Shown: positions 9,090 to 20,687, counted from the first letter of the stretch. The stretch is 64,000 nt of DNA from Porphyra umbilicalis (GCA_002049455.2 KV918817.1:244265-308264); one strand, 5' to 3'. The notes: a model not told the origin generated them from the letters alone. Numbers and translations are program-made.

Positions 9090-10469
9090 CTAAATGTGCT
9101 TCGCCAAGTCCGAGAGCAGCGAGAGGTGACTGCCGGTGCTCTTGGCCTCGTTCTCGGCCATGTAAATGTACCGTGCGGAACTCACGATGGAGCCTTGACC
9201 GTCGGCTACATTGGTGAGGTCATCAGCAGACTGCGCCACGCCCAACACGCAGTCATGTCGAGGCCCAGCATCCTTGGTGAAGCTCGCTGTCCGCCAGCCG
9301 TCGCTATCTAGTTGTTCTTCTCCTTCTGATGCTGCCATTCGCAGTTGTGAAACAAAGCCGTGGCGCTTGTGCTCGACGGCCATGTTGTGCAAGATGGCGA
9401 CTGCCTTGGCCGTCTTGATCAAGGGCGGCACGGACATGTAGCGCGCCGGGTACTTGGCGATGCACCACCGCGACTACCACACAGCGTAAAGACGCTCGGC
9501 ATCCTTTCGCACAGGCTCTTGCAGGCTATTGTACACCACTAGTCGGGGAGTATCAGGCTTCGGGTGAGGCAGAGCAAACAGAGCATATCGCGGGTACCCG
9601 GCATCGGCCGCGCCGTACAGCAAGCGACGGGAGAGGCCGTGCAGTGTGTAGCTACACGTCCTTGGCGGCTAGACCCCCGCGTTAACGTCCAGCATTAACG
9701 GAGAGCAGGCCAACACATTCTTGGCGTTGTAAGCCCCTGGAAACCCAACAAACAAATTCCAGATGTAGAGGTCCTCATCGCAGACGGTCTCAATAACAAC
9801 GGAGCGCTTACCTGTGCGGTCAAGGTACTGCCCGCCAAGGGCCTTAGGGCACTTGGCCCACTGCCAATAGGTGAAGTTGATGGAACCGATGCACCCCGGC
9901 ATACAGCGAGCCGCGATACGCACCAGGATGTGCTCGAGCTCTTTGTCCGCTCGAGGTCTCAGGTACATCGGCTCCCACTTGTTGATGATGAACTCCGTCA
10001 GGCGCTGCGCGGCCTCTCCAATGGTCGAGCGCGACAGACGGCAGTCCTCGTCTGAGCGATCAAATGGCTCGCCGTAGGCAAGAACCCGCAAGGCAGCCGC
10101 CACCTTCTGGATCGCGTGGGACTGTGGGTGACCGGTAGCGTTGACGGTGCGCCTCCAGTAGGGCTGGTTGTAGATGGCGCGGAACAGTCGGTTGAAGACA
10201 GGTATCGGCATCCGGAAGCGCTCCTCGAAAGCATCCTCACCGTAAACAGGCGGCTCCCCGTCGACGCCAAAATAGTCACGTAGAATGGAATACGCGCCCA
10301 TGTCAAAGTCACGCCGCCGATTGGGTCGGCGCCCGCGCCGAGAGCCTCCCACACGCTTGCGCACACGACCCTCAAGGTTGACAAGCAGCGCACGGAGTAC
10401 TCCAAAGCGTACTCGAGCGGCCAAAAAGGTGGCCAGCTCGAGCTTGTCACCACCCGCCTCGTCCTCCAT
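9090..10469 (-). pseudogene. PIF/Harbinger nuclease (DDE_Tnp_4-like), inactivated
   Basis: ATG at 10469 on the minus strand. One frame runs to the TGA at 9090 but is broken by TAG at 9669-9671 and TAG at 9474-9476. Family landmarks are clear and in order: ERFRMPIPVFNRLFRAI, VAAALRVLAYGEPFD, GCIGSINFTYWQWAKCP, DLYIWNLFVGFPG, RKDAERLYAVW, KTAKAVAILHNMAVE. The reaction would be cut-and-paste transposition by an RNase H-fold DDE nuclease. The first catalytic Asp (family GSID) is Asn here (9876-9878) and the second (family HND) is Ala (9723-9725); the Glu of the third motif remains. Two stops and two lost Asp residues make it dead. The second stop replaces the Gln of the family VLQSRW motif. Confidence 0.85.
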
Positions 10470-10510
10470 TGCTTGCCGGCCGCGCAATGGCCGGACACAG
10501 CCGGCCGCGA

Positions 10511-11030
10511 TGAAGATGGGTCGGTCGACGGCGGCCCTCGTCGTTGGGTGCCACGTCGGTGGCTTGGCGGTGATGCGCGGCGGCGGGCGACACGCTGCCG
10601 GCAAGAAAAATGTAGCCGCGAAGAAGATGGGCCCCACGACGGTCGCGCACAGCGGTGGGCGCCGCGGCGGTGGGCGCCACGTCGGTCGCTGGTCGGTGGT
10701 GCGCGGCGGCGTGCGTCACGCGGCCGGCCATAAAAATGTAGCCGCGAAGAAGATGGGCTCCTCGACGGTCGCGCACAGTGGTGGGCTCCACGTCGGTGGG
10801 CGCCGCGTCGGTGGGCGCCACGTCGGTCGCTGGGCGGTGTTGCGCGGCGGCGTGCGTCACGCGGCCGGCCAGAAAAAAGTAGCCGCGAATAAAATGGGCC
10901 CCGCGACGGTCGCACACAGCGGTGGGCGCCACGTCGGAGGGCGCCACGTCGGTGGGCGCCACGTCGGTGGGCGCCACGTCGGTCGATGGTCGTTGGTGCG
11001 CGGCGGCGTGCATCACGCGGCCATGCCGTG
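10511..11030. repeat. Nested minisatellite upstream of the Harbinger nuclease
   Basis: About four units of 110-140 bp are marked by AAGATGGG... and GCGGCGTGCGTCACGCGGCC. Each holds internal copies of a 15-mer GTGGGCGCCACGTCG, with three to four in a row at 10921-10982. All frames are open across it, which is a composition effect rather than evidence of coding. Confidence 0.75.
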
Positions 11031-12552
11031 CGAGAGGCTGATAAATGGTTGCCCGACACTGCCGCAGGTCGCCGTGGCAGCACCACCTGGGCCCGTCATT
11101 CTATTACACTGATTGGGCTGCTGCCAATGACGGGGTGCGGTCAGCACGCCCCCCGCCGCTAGCCTGTAAGAAAGAAAACCATTCGGCTGATGGCCGTGCG
11201 GGCAACAGCACGGTGCCTGTCAGGCGCACATGATGCGTGGCAGGGGTCTCTCGATGCCTCTCTCGAAGTCCGGCAGGACGGCACAATCCAGCCATGCGAC
11301 GGCATGCCGAGCAGCACGGGCCGCCACGGGGCTGTCACGCAGTCAACGACGAATCAGTCCCTGTGGGGCCCTGCGCCACCCTGGCTGGCGCACAGCCTAT
11401 GCCCGCCGATTGGTTCTGCCAAGCCTTGATGCTGGTCTCGGACGCGGTGTCAAGCGTAGCCTTTGAGATGACTCGTTTTATGATGCCCGATTCTGCGAGA
11501 TAGCGTCCACGCCTGATGATACTCGGCAGGGGGCAAAACCGGCAACATGGCCGGACACGGAGACCGAATGGCCACAGGTGTTGGCAATCGCGCGCAATGA
11601 TGGCTCACCTGCGCCTCGCGGTCTGTGCATGACCAGGTCCTCGTGCCCCACGCGGCACCCACCGACCGACGGATCAAATCCAGCTGTGCGGTTCGGCTGT
11701 GCGATCAAACGCTGCCGCACGATGCGACGATCGCGGTCGTCAAATGGCTTTGTCAGCGACGTGACAGCGCTCGGATTGACGTGAAATGCTCGACACAGTC
11801 GCGAACGGCCAGCGTTCGCGAACGCGCCCGTACCCCGCGCAGATTATCCGGTTGGACGTATCTAACTCTTCTGAATCATTTTAGGCCTCTATGTGGAGAG
11901 AATTTCGGGAATGACGTTGCTGGTTGTGCGCAGGACTCAGATTTTCCACATAGAAGGCCACGTGGGACACGTGCAGCCATATTTTGTGGATTCGGATGAC
12001 TGTTGGAAGTGCTCTAAGACCCCTCGAGCATCTCTTCCCCTCAGCCCCGCCTGACTGGTTCTTTCCGCATGTTTTGACTGATGACGCCCAGTTTGTTCTC
12101 GCTCAGAGACAGCACCAGGAACAGAAAGTGGTCCCTGCCAAAGGATAACATATATTTTTCACGGAGCAAGGTCGCGCCCATTTTCTTCGCAGGGCGGCCT
12201 CCCCCCGTCGTCGTCGTTGGCCCTGGTCTTCTTCTAGACCCTTTGCGCAGGGAAATTCGCCTAATGCAGTGAATGGTCATCGACCTGACAAGACCGGCGT
12301 GTCAACGTCTTCAGTGTTTCTGGGAAGCAGACTGCACTTGTTTTGGCCTTGATCCCCCATGTCATCCAAAGGGGCTACTATGAAAATTGTGTACTTCACA
12401 AGCACACTTTTGTGAAGACACAACGGACGGCGAGGGATATGATTTGATATGGTCACCGACCATGCGTGATAGAGAAGAGGTGACTATGTCTCTCATTTTG
12501 ATGAAAGCGGTACAGAGAGTACCACGTTGACGACGGCGTCATCTTCGACAGC
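11031..12552. other. Intergenic stretch without a supported gene
   Basis: Only short frames are present. A small hairpin lies at 11884-11963, where GGCCTCTATGTGGA pairs with TCCACATAGAAGGCC. Nothing else stands out before the copia target site. Confidence 0.5.
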
Positions 12553-12557
12553 GTTCG
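12553..12557. repeat. Target-site duplication GTTCG (left)
   Basis: Five bases GTTCG directly precede the left LTR and recur directly after the right LTR (18400-18404). Confidence 0.9.
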
Positions 12558-13036
12558 TGTTGGCGGAACCGACCCAACAGCCACGCGTGCTCCCAGCCCC
12601 GCGTGCTCCCCGTAGATCAGAGGGTAATAGAAAGGTCGTCCGTCCACTTTTCTTCTCGTCCCCGGGACTAGGTCCCAGGCGCGAGCCTATATATACTCTC
12701 CCAGGCATCCCTCGTTGCATGGGCGGCTGCACCCCGGCGCCCCGTGCCGCACGGCTGCCCCGCAGCACCTGTTACTCGCTGCACCCACCGCACGCACCCA
12801 CGTACACCCGACCTGTACCCGACACTCTCGGTCGACCGGTTGCATGTCCCACACCGCGGGTGTCGCCTTGCGGGAGTGCAAACGTCCCGGCATGACGTCC
12901 TCACCGCACTCCCCGCGAGTCTACAGGTTGTCGCGTCCCGGCGCCGTGTCAGCCCGGTCCGTTGGCACTGCCGCCGTCTCCCCCGGGGGGGACATAATAA
13001 TCTGTCCCCCCCCCACAGGGGTGCTCCGCTCCAACA
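12558..13036 (-). repeat. 3' LTR (left in this window)
   Basis: On the plus strand it starts TGTTGGCGGAACC and ends GCTCCGCTCCAACA, with TG...CA ends. A TATATATA box lies near 12689-12696. The pol frame ends inside it. A short purine tract (GTGGAGGAG on the minus strand, 13037-13045) sits just before it and is the likely plus-strand primer. Confidence 0.95.
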
Positions 13037-16000
13037 CTCCTCCACGCGGGATGCCGGGAGCGGTGCGCATGCCGAGCCCCTGCACCCCCCATGTGAAAGC
13101 AACCGTCCCAAGCGGCTTGGTCAGGATGTCCGCCGGCTGCTCCCCCGTCCGCACGTACTGCACCACCAGCGTCTCGTCCGTCACGCGCTCGCGCACATGG
13201 TGGTGGCACACGTCGATGTGCTTCGTGCCGGCACTCGTCACGGGGTTGTGCATCAGGGCCAAAGCGCTCTGGCTGTCGCACGACAAGCCCACGCTGCCGG
13301 TCTCCTCCGTGACGAACGCCCGAAGGCGGCGGAGCCACATACCTTCCTTTGCCGCTACGGCGGCCCCGATGTACTCCGCCTCTGTCGTCGAGGCCGCCAC
13401 CGACGGCTGCAGCATACTGCTCCAGCACACGGCGGATCCCCTGTAGAGGTAGACCACAGCCGAGGTCGACCGCCGGGTGTCACGGTCCGCCGCAAAGTCG
13501 GCATCGCAGAAGCCTGCAAGGCCGCCGTCTCCAGCGTAGCAAAGCCCCAGCGTCGAGGTCCCCTTGAGGTAGCGCAAGACTGCCTTCCCGGCCGTCAGAT
13601 GCTCCTCCGTCGGGGAGGCCACAAACCGCGTCAGGCGCCCCACGGCGAAAGCAATGTCGGGCCTGGTGCTCGTGCTCAGGTACAGAAGGGATCCGACCAG
13701 CTCCTGATACAGCTTGGTCGTGTCCGCGTCGAGTTGTGCACCCCCCTTGCTCAGGTGGACCCCCGCACCCATGGGGAGGAGCACCGGGTTTGCTTCCTCC
13801 AGCCCAAACCGCGTCAGCAGCGAGAAGACGTACTGGCGCTGGTGGAGGCGAAGCGTGCGTCCGTTGGTGTCCCGCTCAATATGTAGACCAAGGAAGTAAG
13901 TTGGCTCCCCCATCGTCTTGCTCTTGAACGCCTCCGTGACGACCGCCTGTCCGGCCTCCGCGATGACCTCCGTCTGCGCTGCCACAAGCAGGTCATCCAC
14001 GTACACGAGGATGAAGCAAATCTCGCCGTCGGGGGTGCGGCGCTTGAAGAGGCACTCGTCCGCCTCGCAGGCCTCAAAACCCGCGCGCTCCAGGGTAGTC
14101 CGCAACTTGCGGTACCATGCCCGTGCCGCCTGCTTCAGCCCATAGAGGGCCTTACGCAGGCGGCAGACGAGCCCAGGTGCCCCGCGTTCGTACCCGCGTG
14201 GCTCGCGGATGTACAGCTCCTCTTCGACTTCCCCATTGAGGAACGCCGTCGCAACGTCCAGCTGCAGCAGAGCGAGGGCCCGACTCGTGCAGTGCGCCAG
14301 CAGCAGACGCAGTGTCGTGTTCCTCGCCACCGGCGCCCAGGTTGCCGTGTAGTCGATCAGCAGGATCTGCGTGTCCCCGCGGACGACGAGGCGCCCCTTA
14401 TACTTGACGATCTCACCGTCGGCGCCCCGCTTCCGCTCGCAGAGGAGCTTTGTCTGAGTCACCTTCTTCCCTTGTGGTAGGGGCACCATGTCCCAGGTCC
14501 CGTTGTCCCACAGGGCCTGCACCTTGACGCGGTTGGCCGCGTCAAAGGCGGGCCAGTCCTTCTCCCGGCGAGCCTCATGTACGCGCATCTTGTCCGGCCC
14601 GCCGCGCCCACTGGCTGCAAGCGCCCAGGCGCGCAAGCCCTTAGCCCCGTCCCCAGCCCGCTCCATTCGTTGGCCGCGCAGCTGCAGGCGGACTGAGCGG
14701 CGGGTAGGCTCCTCCTCATTCCCCGAGGATGCAGGGCGGTCTGTGGATGACGAGGCAACAGGGGCGCCGTCCTGCTCCGTGTCGCAAGGCCCCGCGTCGT
14801 CCGAGGCAGCGTCTGTCCCGGACCCGCCGTCCTCAGATTCACGTTCTGCCGACTCCTTGGGTGGCGACGCCGCCCCCACCAGGCGCTGTGCCGCAGCAAT
14901 GGCCTCCTCAATGGGCGACTGCTTGCTCGCCGCGGGTGGCGCCACCTCCTGCTCAGGGTTGGCTCTCATCGGTGCGCCCCACGGCTCCCCGGTCCCGCGG
15001 GTTGTCTCGTCAAAGGTGACGTCGCGACGGACGTATACACGACCGTTGATAAGCACGCGGTACCCCTTCGACTCCTCCGCATACCCGAGGTGCGTGGCCG
15101 GAAGCGCTCGCGGATCCATCTTGCGGCGGATGTCGGGAGGGAGGTATGCCCATGCTCGGCATCCGAACACACGCAGGTTGGACACATCCGGCCGGCGTCC
15201 GTAGAACAGCTCGTACGGGGTCTTCGTCTGGCCGCGCTGCGGGGTGCGGTTCAGTGCCCGCGTGACCGCGGTGGCCGCCTCCCCCCAATACTTGTGGTCG
15301 AGGCGGGCCTCGTTGAGGACGGCCAGCATATGCTCCTGGATGGTCCGGTTGAACCGCTCTGCCACTCCGTTGTGTTGATGCGCATAGGGGGCAGAAGTCT
15401 CGTGCTTGATGCCCTTGTCGCTCATCCACTGATCAAACGCCGGTCCGCAGAACTCCCTCCCGTCGTCCGTTCGGATGGTCCCGACGCGCTCCCCCGTGAT
15501 ATTCTCCCACAGGTTGAGAACTTGCATCAGGGCGTCCTTGGCCTGCCCCTTGTCCATGATGGGCACGATGACCTTAAACCGGCTGTAGTCGTCCGCGGCC
15601 CCCAGCATGTACCGCCGCCCCTTGGTGGTGGGGACGGACATGGGGCCGATGAGGTCGGAATGGATGATCTTCAACACCCGCCCCGGATCCCGGTCGGACG
15701 CCAGGTACGGGGCGCGCACCATCTTCCCCATGATGCATGGCTCGCATGGAGCACCCTTCAGCGTGGCCAGCGAGGAGCGCGTCAGGTCCATCCCGTCCAC
15801 CGCCTCTAGGGTCCGGCTCAGCCCGTCGACCGAGAGGTGCCCGTACCGGCGATGCCAGAGCGCCGCCTTGGCGTCCACGCCACCTCGCGGCAGCGGTACC
15901 GCAGCCGTCCCCGGACCTCCGCTGAGCTTGGGCATCGTCGAAGGGGGGGAGGCCGCCTCCTCCGTTGGCCTGCCCATGGGCGGCGTGGGTGCCTCCTCCG

Positions 16001-17564
16001 GGCCGGCAGGCGGCGCAGCAGCCACGACGTCAGCGCTGGTGACGGTATGTTGCGGCGGCGAGGGTGTTGCGGCCGTCGCCGCTAGCGCCTTAGTGCGCCC
16101 CCCAACACGCTGCGCGTGGAGGACGTAGATCCCGCCAGACGTCTTACCCCGCAAGATGGTGTTGCCCGCTTGACGGATGATGACCCCGGTGTCGGAAAAT
16201 TCCGTCGTGAAGCCCGCCCGAGACGCGGTACGCACCGAGAAGAGGGGCACCTTCGTCCCTGGAACCACGAGCACTTCATGCAGTGTCACCTTCGTGCCGT
16301 TCACCCGTAGCTCCGCCGTCCCCCGCGTTGTCGCGCGCGTCGCTGTGCCGTCTGCTATCGTGATAGTCACGCCCCGCCCTTGGTGCAGGTCGGTCAGGTC
16401 TGTGGCGACCCCGCACATGTGGTGCGAGGCTCCACTGTCCACGGCCCACGCCTGCCCCATTTCTGATGACCCTAGGGAGGCTGTAGGGTGCCCGACCAAG
16501 GCGCATCCCTGCTCGTCGGCGTCGGCAGCCCCCGTTGTGAAGGCCAGCATCGCGTAGCCCGGCTCGTCGTCGGCTGAATCCAGGTCCAGCGTCGCCATCC
16601 CGGCGGTTGCCACCTCATCCTCTTCCTCCCCCACTGGGGGCAGCGTGGCGACCGTCTTCGCGGTCCCTTTGCCTGACCGGCAGAAGCGCCGGATATGCCC
16701 GAGCTGGTTGCACTTGTAGCACCGCGTGTTGCGGTACCGCTCTCACCGGGGGCGCTGGTCCTCCTCTCCCGCTGCCGCGAGTGCCGTCCCGGCGCCCTTC
16801 TCCTTCTTGGCGTCCTCAGCAAACCGGTCGGCCCGTACATCCGCGGCGCGCAGCATGGCAAGGGCCTTGCGCACGGTGATGTCGTCGCGCTCCTCCATGG
16901 GCGTCAGTGTATACTCGTACTTGGAGGGGAGCCCACCGAGGAGGGCCCCAAGCAGCCAATCGTCGTCCACCGTGATGTCCAGCTCCTGCAGTTGCGCGAC
17001 GATATCCCAGGCCCGGTTGAAATACCGGATTGGCGTCTCGTTGGCGCCCATCTTGAGCGAGTTTAGCTGCCGGCGCAGCGCATTGCCCCGGGAGGTTCGC
17101 TTAGGGTGGAACTCCTCCCGGAGGGCGGCCCACAGGTCCCGTGACGTCGGATGCCGACGGAGTTTGGCGCTGTGATGCGCGCGTACGTTGAGCATGATGA
17201 TGACTCGCGCTCGCTCGCAGCGCTGCCGCTGCTCCGCCGCTGTCTGCTCCCACGCCAATGCCGCTGCCGTCACGTTGCCCGCCTCCGTTGCCGTTGCCGG
17301 TCCTCCGCGGCCTTGCGCGTCTGGGTCCGTCTCCGTCTTGGGGGCCCCGCGGGTCAGCCCCGACCGCGTCTGCCTCCCCGGCATTGGCCCAATGGCCGAC
17401 GACGAGATTTTCGGCTCTGCTTCTGGGTGGTTCTCGGGGACCACGAGGTCCCAGAGGTCGTGAAATCGTAGGAGATACTCAATCTCGTGGCTCCAGGCCA
17501 TGAAGTTGTCAACGTCCAGCTTGGCCGTGACCCGGGGGAATTCATTCCCGCCTGGAGCCATCAT
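12921..17564 (-). CDS. Copia gag-pol polyprotein with one in-frame TGA
   Basis: The first in-frame ATG is at 17564; the reading is one frame to 12921, inside the 3' LTR. Gag covers about 17564-16746 and shows the UBN2-like core (LDVDNFMAWSHEIEYLL, SRDLWAALREEFHP). After the TGA at 16743-16745 the same frame gives a CCHC knuckle CYKCNQLGHIRRFC. Next come the protease DSGASHHMCG, the HHCC region (HRRYGHLS...CEPCIMGK), integrase with HSDL, RTDDGREF and GVAERFN, reverse transcriptase with QLDVATAFLNG and YVDDLLVA, and RNase H with CDADFA, TEAEY, CDSQSAL and KHIDV. All catalytic residues are present. The stop is one C-to-T change from an Arg codon (CGA), so this copy is either freshly disabled or relies on readthrough to make Pol. 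Confidence 0.9.
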
Positions 17565-17891
17565 GTTCGTCGGTGCTGTCGGCCCCCCTTTGCCGGTCGG
17601 GGGCGCCCTTGCACGCAGTCCTCTCCTTGTCCACTGGCCCCACCACGACGCCTCGTGAGTCGCGTCAGTGGTGTGCCGACACCGTGTTGCCCGGGTCACC
17701 CGCCTCCGCGGCCGCCCCGTCTGCCCACACCGGTGTTGCTTCCAGCGGTTCCGGTGCGGCTGTCGGCTCCACTAGGGCCGGGATGTCGTCGCACGGCGCC
17801 TCGGCGCCCTCGCTCGTACAGCCCGGGTCCCCAGTCGCTGCCAGCCGCAGCGCCAACCACTCCCACGAGATCACCGACAGTCCGTACGGTG

Positions 17892-17920
17892 TGCGCAGTG
17901 GCTCGCCTGGGCCCATAACC
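17892..17920 (-). promoter_or_regulatory. Primer-binding site for the 5' half of initiator Met tRNA
   Basis: Directly next to the 5' LTR the plus strand reads like the 5' half of initiator tRNA-Met: GCGCAGTGG (D arm), then TGGGCCCATAACC (anticodon arm with CAT). The minus-strand transcript is therefore complementary to the anticodon arm rather than to the tRNA 3' end. This is the half-tRNA priming known from Drosophila copia. The match to the host tRNA is inferred from the general eukaryotic consensus. Confidence 0.7.
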
Positions 17921-18399
17921 TGTTGGCGGAACCGACCCAACAGCCACGCGTGCTCCCAGCCCCGCGTGCTCCCCGTAGATCAGAGGGTAATAGAAAGGTC
18001 GTCCGTCCACTTTTCTTCTCGTCCCCGGGACTAGGTCCCAGGCGCGAGCCTATATATACTCTCCCAGGCATCCCTCGTTGCATGGGCGGCTGCACCCCGG
18101 CGCCCCGTGCCGCACGGCTGCCCCGCAGCACCTGTTACTCGCTGCACCCACCGCACGCACCCACGTACACCCGACCTGTACCCGACACTCTCGGTCGACC
18201 GGTTGCATGTCCCACACCGCGGGTGTCGCCGTGCGGGAGTGCAAACGTCCCGGCATGACGTCCTCACCGCACTCCCCGCGAGTCTACAGGTTGTCGCGTC
18301 CCGGCGCCGTGTCAGCCCGGTCCGTTGGCACTGCCGCCGTCTCCCCCGGGGGGGACATAATAATCTGTCCCCCCCCCACAGGGGTGCTCCGCTCCAACA
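17921..18399 (-). repeat. 5' LTR (right in this window)
   Basis: Same length as the other LTR (479 bp) and, by eye, one difference. It carries the same TATATATA box near 18052-18059, which on the minus strand would place the transcription start in this LTR. Confidence 0.95.
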
Positions 18400-18404
18400 G
18401 TTCG
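18400..18404. repeat. Target-site duplication GTTCG (right)
   Basis: Matches 12553-12557 exactly. Confidence 0.9.
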
Positions 18405-18699
18405 GCCTGTTCCAGTATCGAGTGCACAATGGAAACGGTGGACAAAAAATCGAAAGAGAGATGCTTTCAAGAGGCCTGGTGCGCGCAGAAACGCTAAGTC
18501 TCGCGTACAGGAGCTCGGCTTACGATCAACAAGAAAACCTGGTGGAAGTCTGTTGTAACAGGATCCAGATGCGCAGGTCGCAGCCCAATTGTTAGACATC
18601 GACGAAAAGCACATTGTGCCTTTTAAATTATATTGCCGGATACTAAATGTGTTTTTGTCTTTTCTTTGCTACCCGTTTCAGTGAATTCAAAAGAAAAGT

Positions 18700-19463
18700 A
18701 CGTGTGTGCATGGTTCCGGGGCCGGCGCCCACGAGCGGCTCGGTGGGACACCGTTGGCGGTGCGGGGGGGTGTGCTTGACCCCCCGCGCACGCTCGACGG
18801 CACTGAGGACGGCGACGGTGGGGAGGGGGGGGGGCAAGTCGTCTTCCTGGCGGGGCCGGCGGCGGTCACCGCGGCGGTGGGCGCGCGCCTCGGTGTCAGG
18901 CTGGCGCGGTCGGGACCGGCACCGCCCGCGCCGGCGGCGGCGGGTGCGGGGGTGGTGGCATCAGCGGCGGCGGCGCCCGGCGCGGTGCTCGTCGCCAAAG
19001 TCGAATTGACGGGCGGCGACGATGACGACGACGGTGGCGACGGCGACGGCTGGTCCTCAATCGCCGCCCCGCTCGTCGCCCTCGTGCACGCCGTCGAGTG
19101 GGCTGTGGCGATGCTCGCCGCCGCCCCCCGCGGCGCGTGCATGCGCGGCGCCGGCAGCGGTACCGGTGGCGCCAAAGGCGTTGACGGCGGCCGCGTCGCT
19201 GCCGCGGGCGTCATCCCCACCGTGGTGCCGGCGCTGGCGGGCAGCGCGCCGGTGGAGGTCGTTGGGGTTGTCGATGTGACGCCGCCGCTGACGGCCATTG
19301 TCGGCGCCGACGAGGCGGCGGTGGGGGAGGGGGTGGGGGGGGGGCGGGAGACGCCCCACCCGACTTGGCCGACGCGGAGGCCGACGCAGCGGCGCGGCGC
19401 GTCGGGGCCCTCCGGGGGGTGTGCTTCGGCCGCCTCAGGAGGGCGGGGCTGGTGCTAAATTGA
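18700..19463 (+). CDS. Unrecognised Ala/Gly-rich protein, frame changes at a G run
   Basis: A continuous frame from about 18706 has believable protein texture: hydrophobic runs VVFLAGPAAVTAAVGARLGV, VLVAKVELTGG followed by an acidic DDDDDGGDGDG loop, and APLVALVHAVEWAVAMLAA. At the ten-G tract 19335-19344 the sensible reading moves to another frame that ends LADAEADAAARRVGALRG...LVLN and the TGA at 19461-19463. No ATG with good context is visible, so the start may be in an upstream exon. I do not recognise the family. Confidence 0.35.
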
Positions 19464-20687
19464 GTGCCCCGCCTGGGGAGGGGGGTGGCGGGACGAGGAC
19501 ATCGGTGGTCGGTCGAGGGTTGGGGGAAAGGGGAACACCCCATGCATTCCCGACAGCGATGGGCGCAGGGGGGGGTGGCTCCCCGCCGGCGGCATCGACG
19601 CCCGCCTGGGCGCCCAAAGTGAGTACGGTGAAATCTACAACTTTGCCCATGTCTACGCCTGCGCGGCGATGGGGGCGGCGCCAACGCGGACGCGGTGGCC
19701 GGCAAGCCGGTCGGTACCGGCGGCAGCGGCCGCGCCGCGGCAGCGGCGGCGGTAGCCCCGCCGCCAGTGTGGAGGCGGCGGCAAAGGCGACAACGACGGC
19801 GCCCCCACCTCGTCCCCCGCCGCCACGATGGCCCGCAAGCACGCCGACGGGGGGCTGCCCTTGCTCCCCACCGGCTGGGATTCGACGCCGCGTCTCGGCG
19901 CGGCGCTCGCCACCGCGGGCCAGCCACACCTGCCCGTCGCCGCCGTCACCGCCGCGCCCAACGCGGCGGCGGAGACGCGGCGCAGGCAGCGCCAGCGGCG
20001 CCGGCGACAATCAGCTCCGGGTCCGACCGGGGCACCTGCAGGCAACAAACCCCCACCAATCCCCACTGAGTCCGCCACAGGCGCTTACAAACTCCCCCCG
20101 CCCCCCAAACCCCTCCACCGCCGGCGCCGCCGGCACTGCCGGCGCCAGGTCCACTCGGGCTGCTTCCAGACGATACCCCCACCCCTCCCCACCCCCCCGC
20201 CGCCGCCGCCGCCGCCGGGTCCGCCCGGGGAGCCTCCACACTAAACCCCCCCTCCCCCCTTCCCCGCCGCCGCCGCCGCCGCCGAGTGCGGCCGCCCCGC
20301 CGGCCAGCGCTGCCCACTGGCCAGCGGGGATTCAGGCCGTCGGGGGGCTGCGCGCGCGCGCGGCCATGGCGCGGCTCTGTGCGCCTCTTTTTTAGCGGGA
20401 TCCACAGTCTGTGCACTGCTGCTGTTCGCGTCCCGCGAGAAATGTGAACAAGCTTTGTGACGGGGCATCTGATTGGCTGACGCATCCTAACCCCACCCTG
20501 CTCCCCACACGCCTCAGCACACTGGCGCAGTGCGCCCGAAATCAAGGCGACAAAAATGCAGACAAGAATGCAGGGGAAAGCTATAGATACTCTCATGATA
20601 CTCTGGTGCGGTGGGCGAAAACTAAAATGGACTGAGCGGTCGTCATAGTCCTTGGCGTCGCGTCGCGCTGCTGTCAGAGGGCGTGTA
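19464..20687. other. GC-rich low-complexity stretch
   Basis: Frames are open on both strands because of composition. Short patches on either strand look protein-like but none has a family match or clear start. I see no supported gene. Confidence 0.4.

Larger units (their letters stand above)
12558..18399 (-). mobile_element. Ty1/copia LTR retrotransposon, complete and young
   Basis: The element is 5842 bp on the minus strand. It has 479 bp LTRs at each end, GTTCG target duplications, a primer-binding site against initiator Met tRNA, and one gag-pol frame with the order Gag, zinc knuckle, protease, integrase, reverse transcriptase, RNase H, which defines the copia superfamily. By eye the LTRs differ at a single base (12868 T versus 18231 G), so insertion is recent. 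The only lesion seen in the coding region is one TGA just before the zinc knuckle. Confidence 0.95.

Noticed and set aside
854-10469. One single Harbinger element spanning the SANT gene and the nuclease
   Set aside because: The genes are 7 kb apart with other complete elements in between, and no shared terminal repeats could be found.
9474-16745. A recoded genetic code in which TAG or TGA is sense
   Set aside because: Good genes in the window use TGA (E(z), Su(z)12-like, MPC2-like, kinases), TAA (TFIIA) and TAG as ordinary ends; the odd stops are concentrated in transposon genes.
17892-17920. A tRNA-Met gene fragment
   Set aside because: Only the D and anticodon arms are matched, there is no acceptor stem or T arm, and the position is exactly where a retrotransposon primer site belongs.
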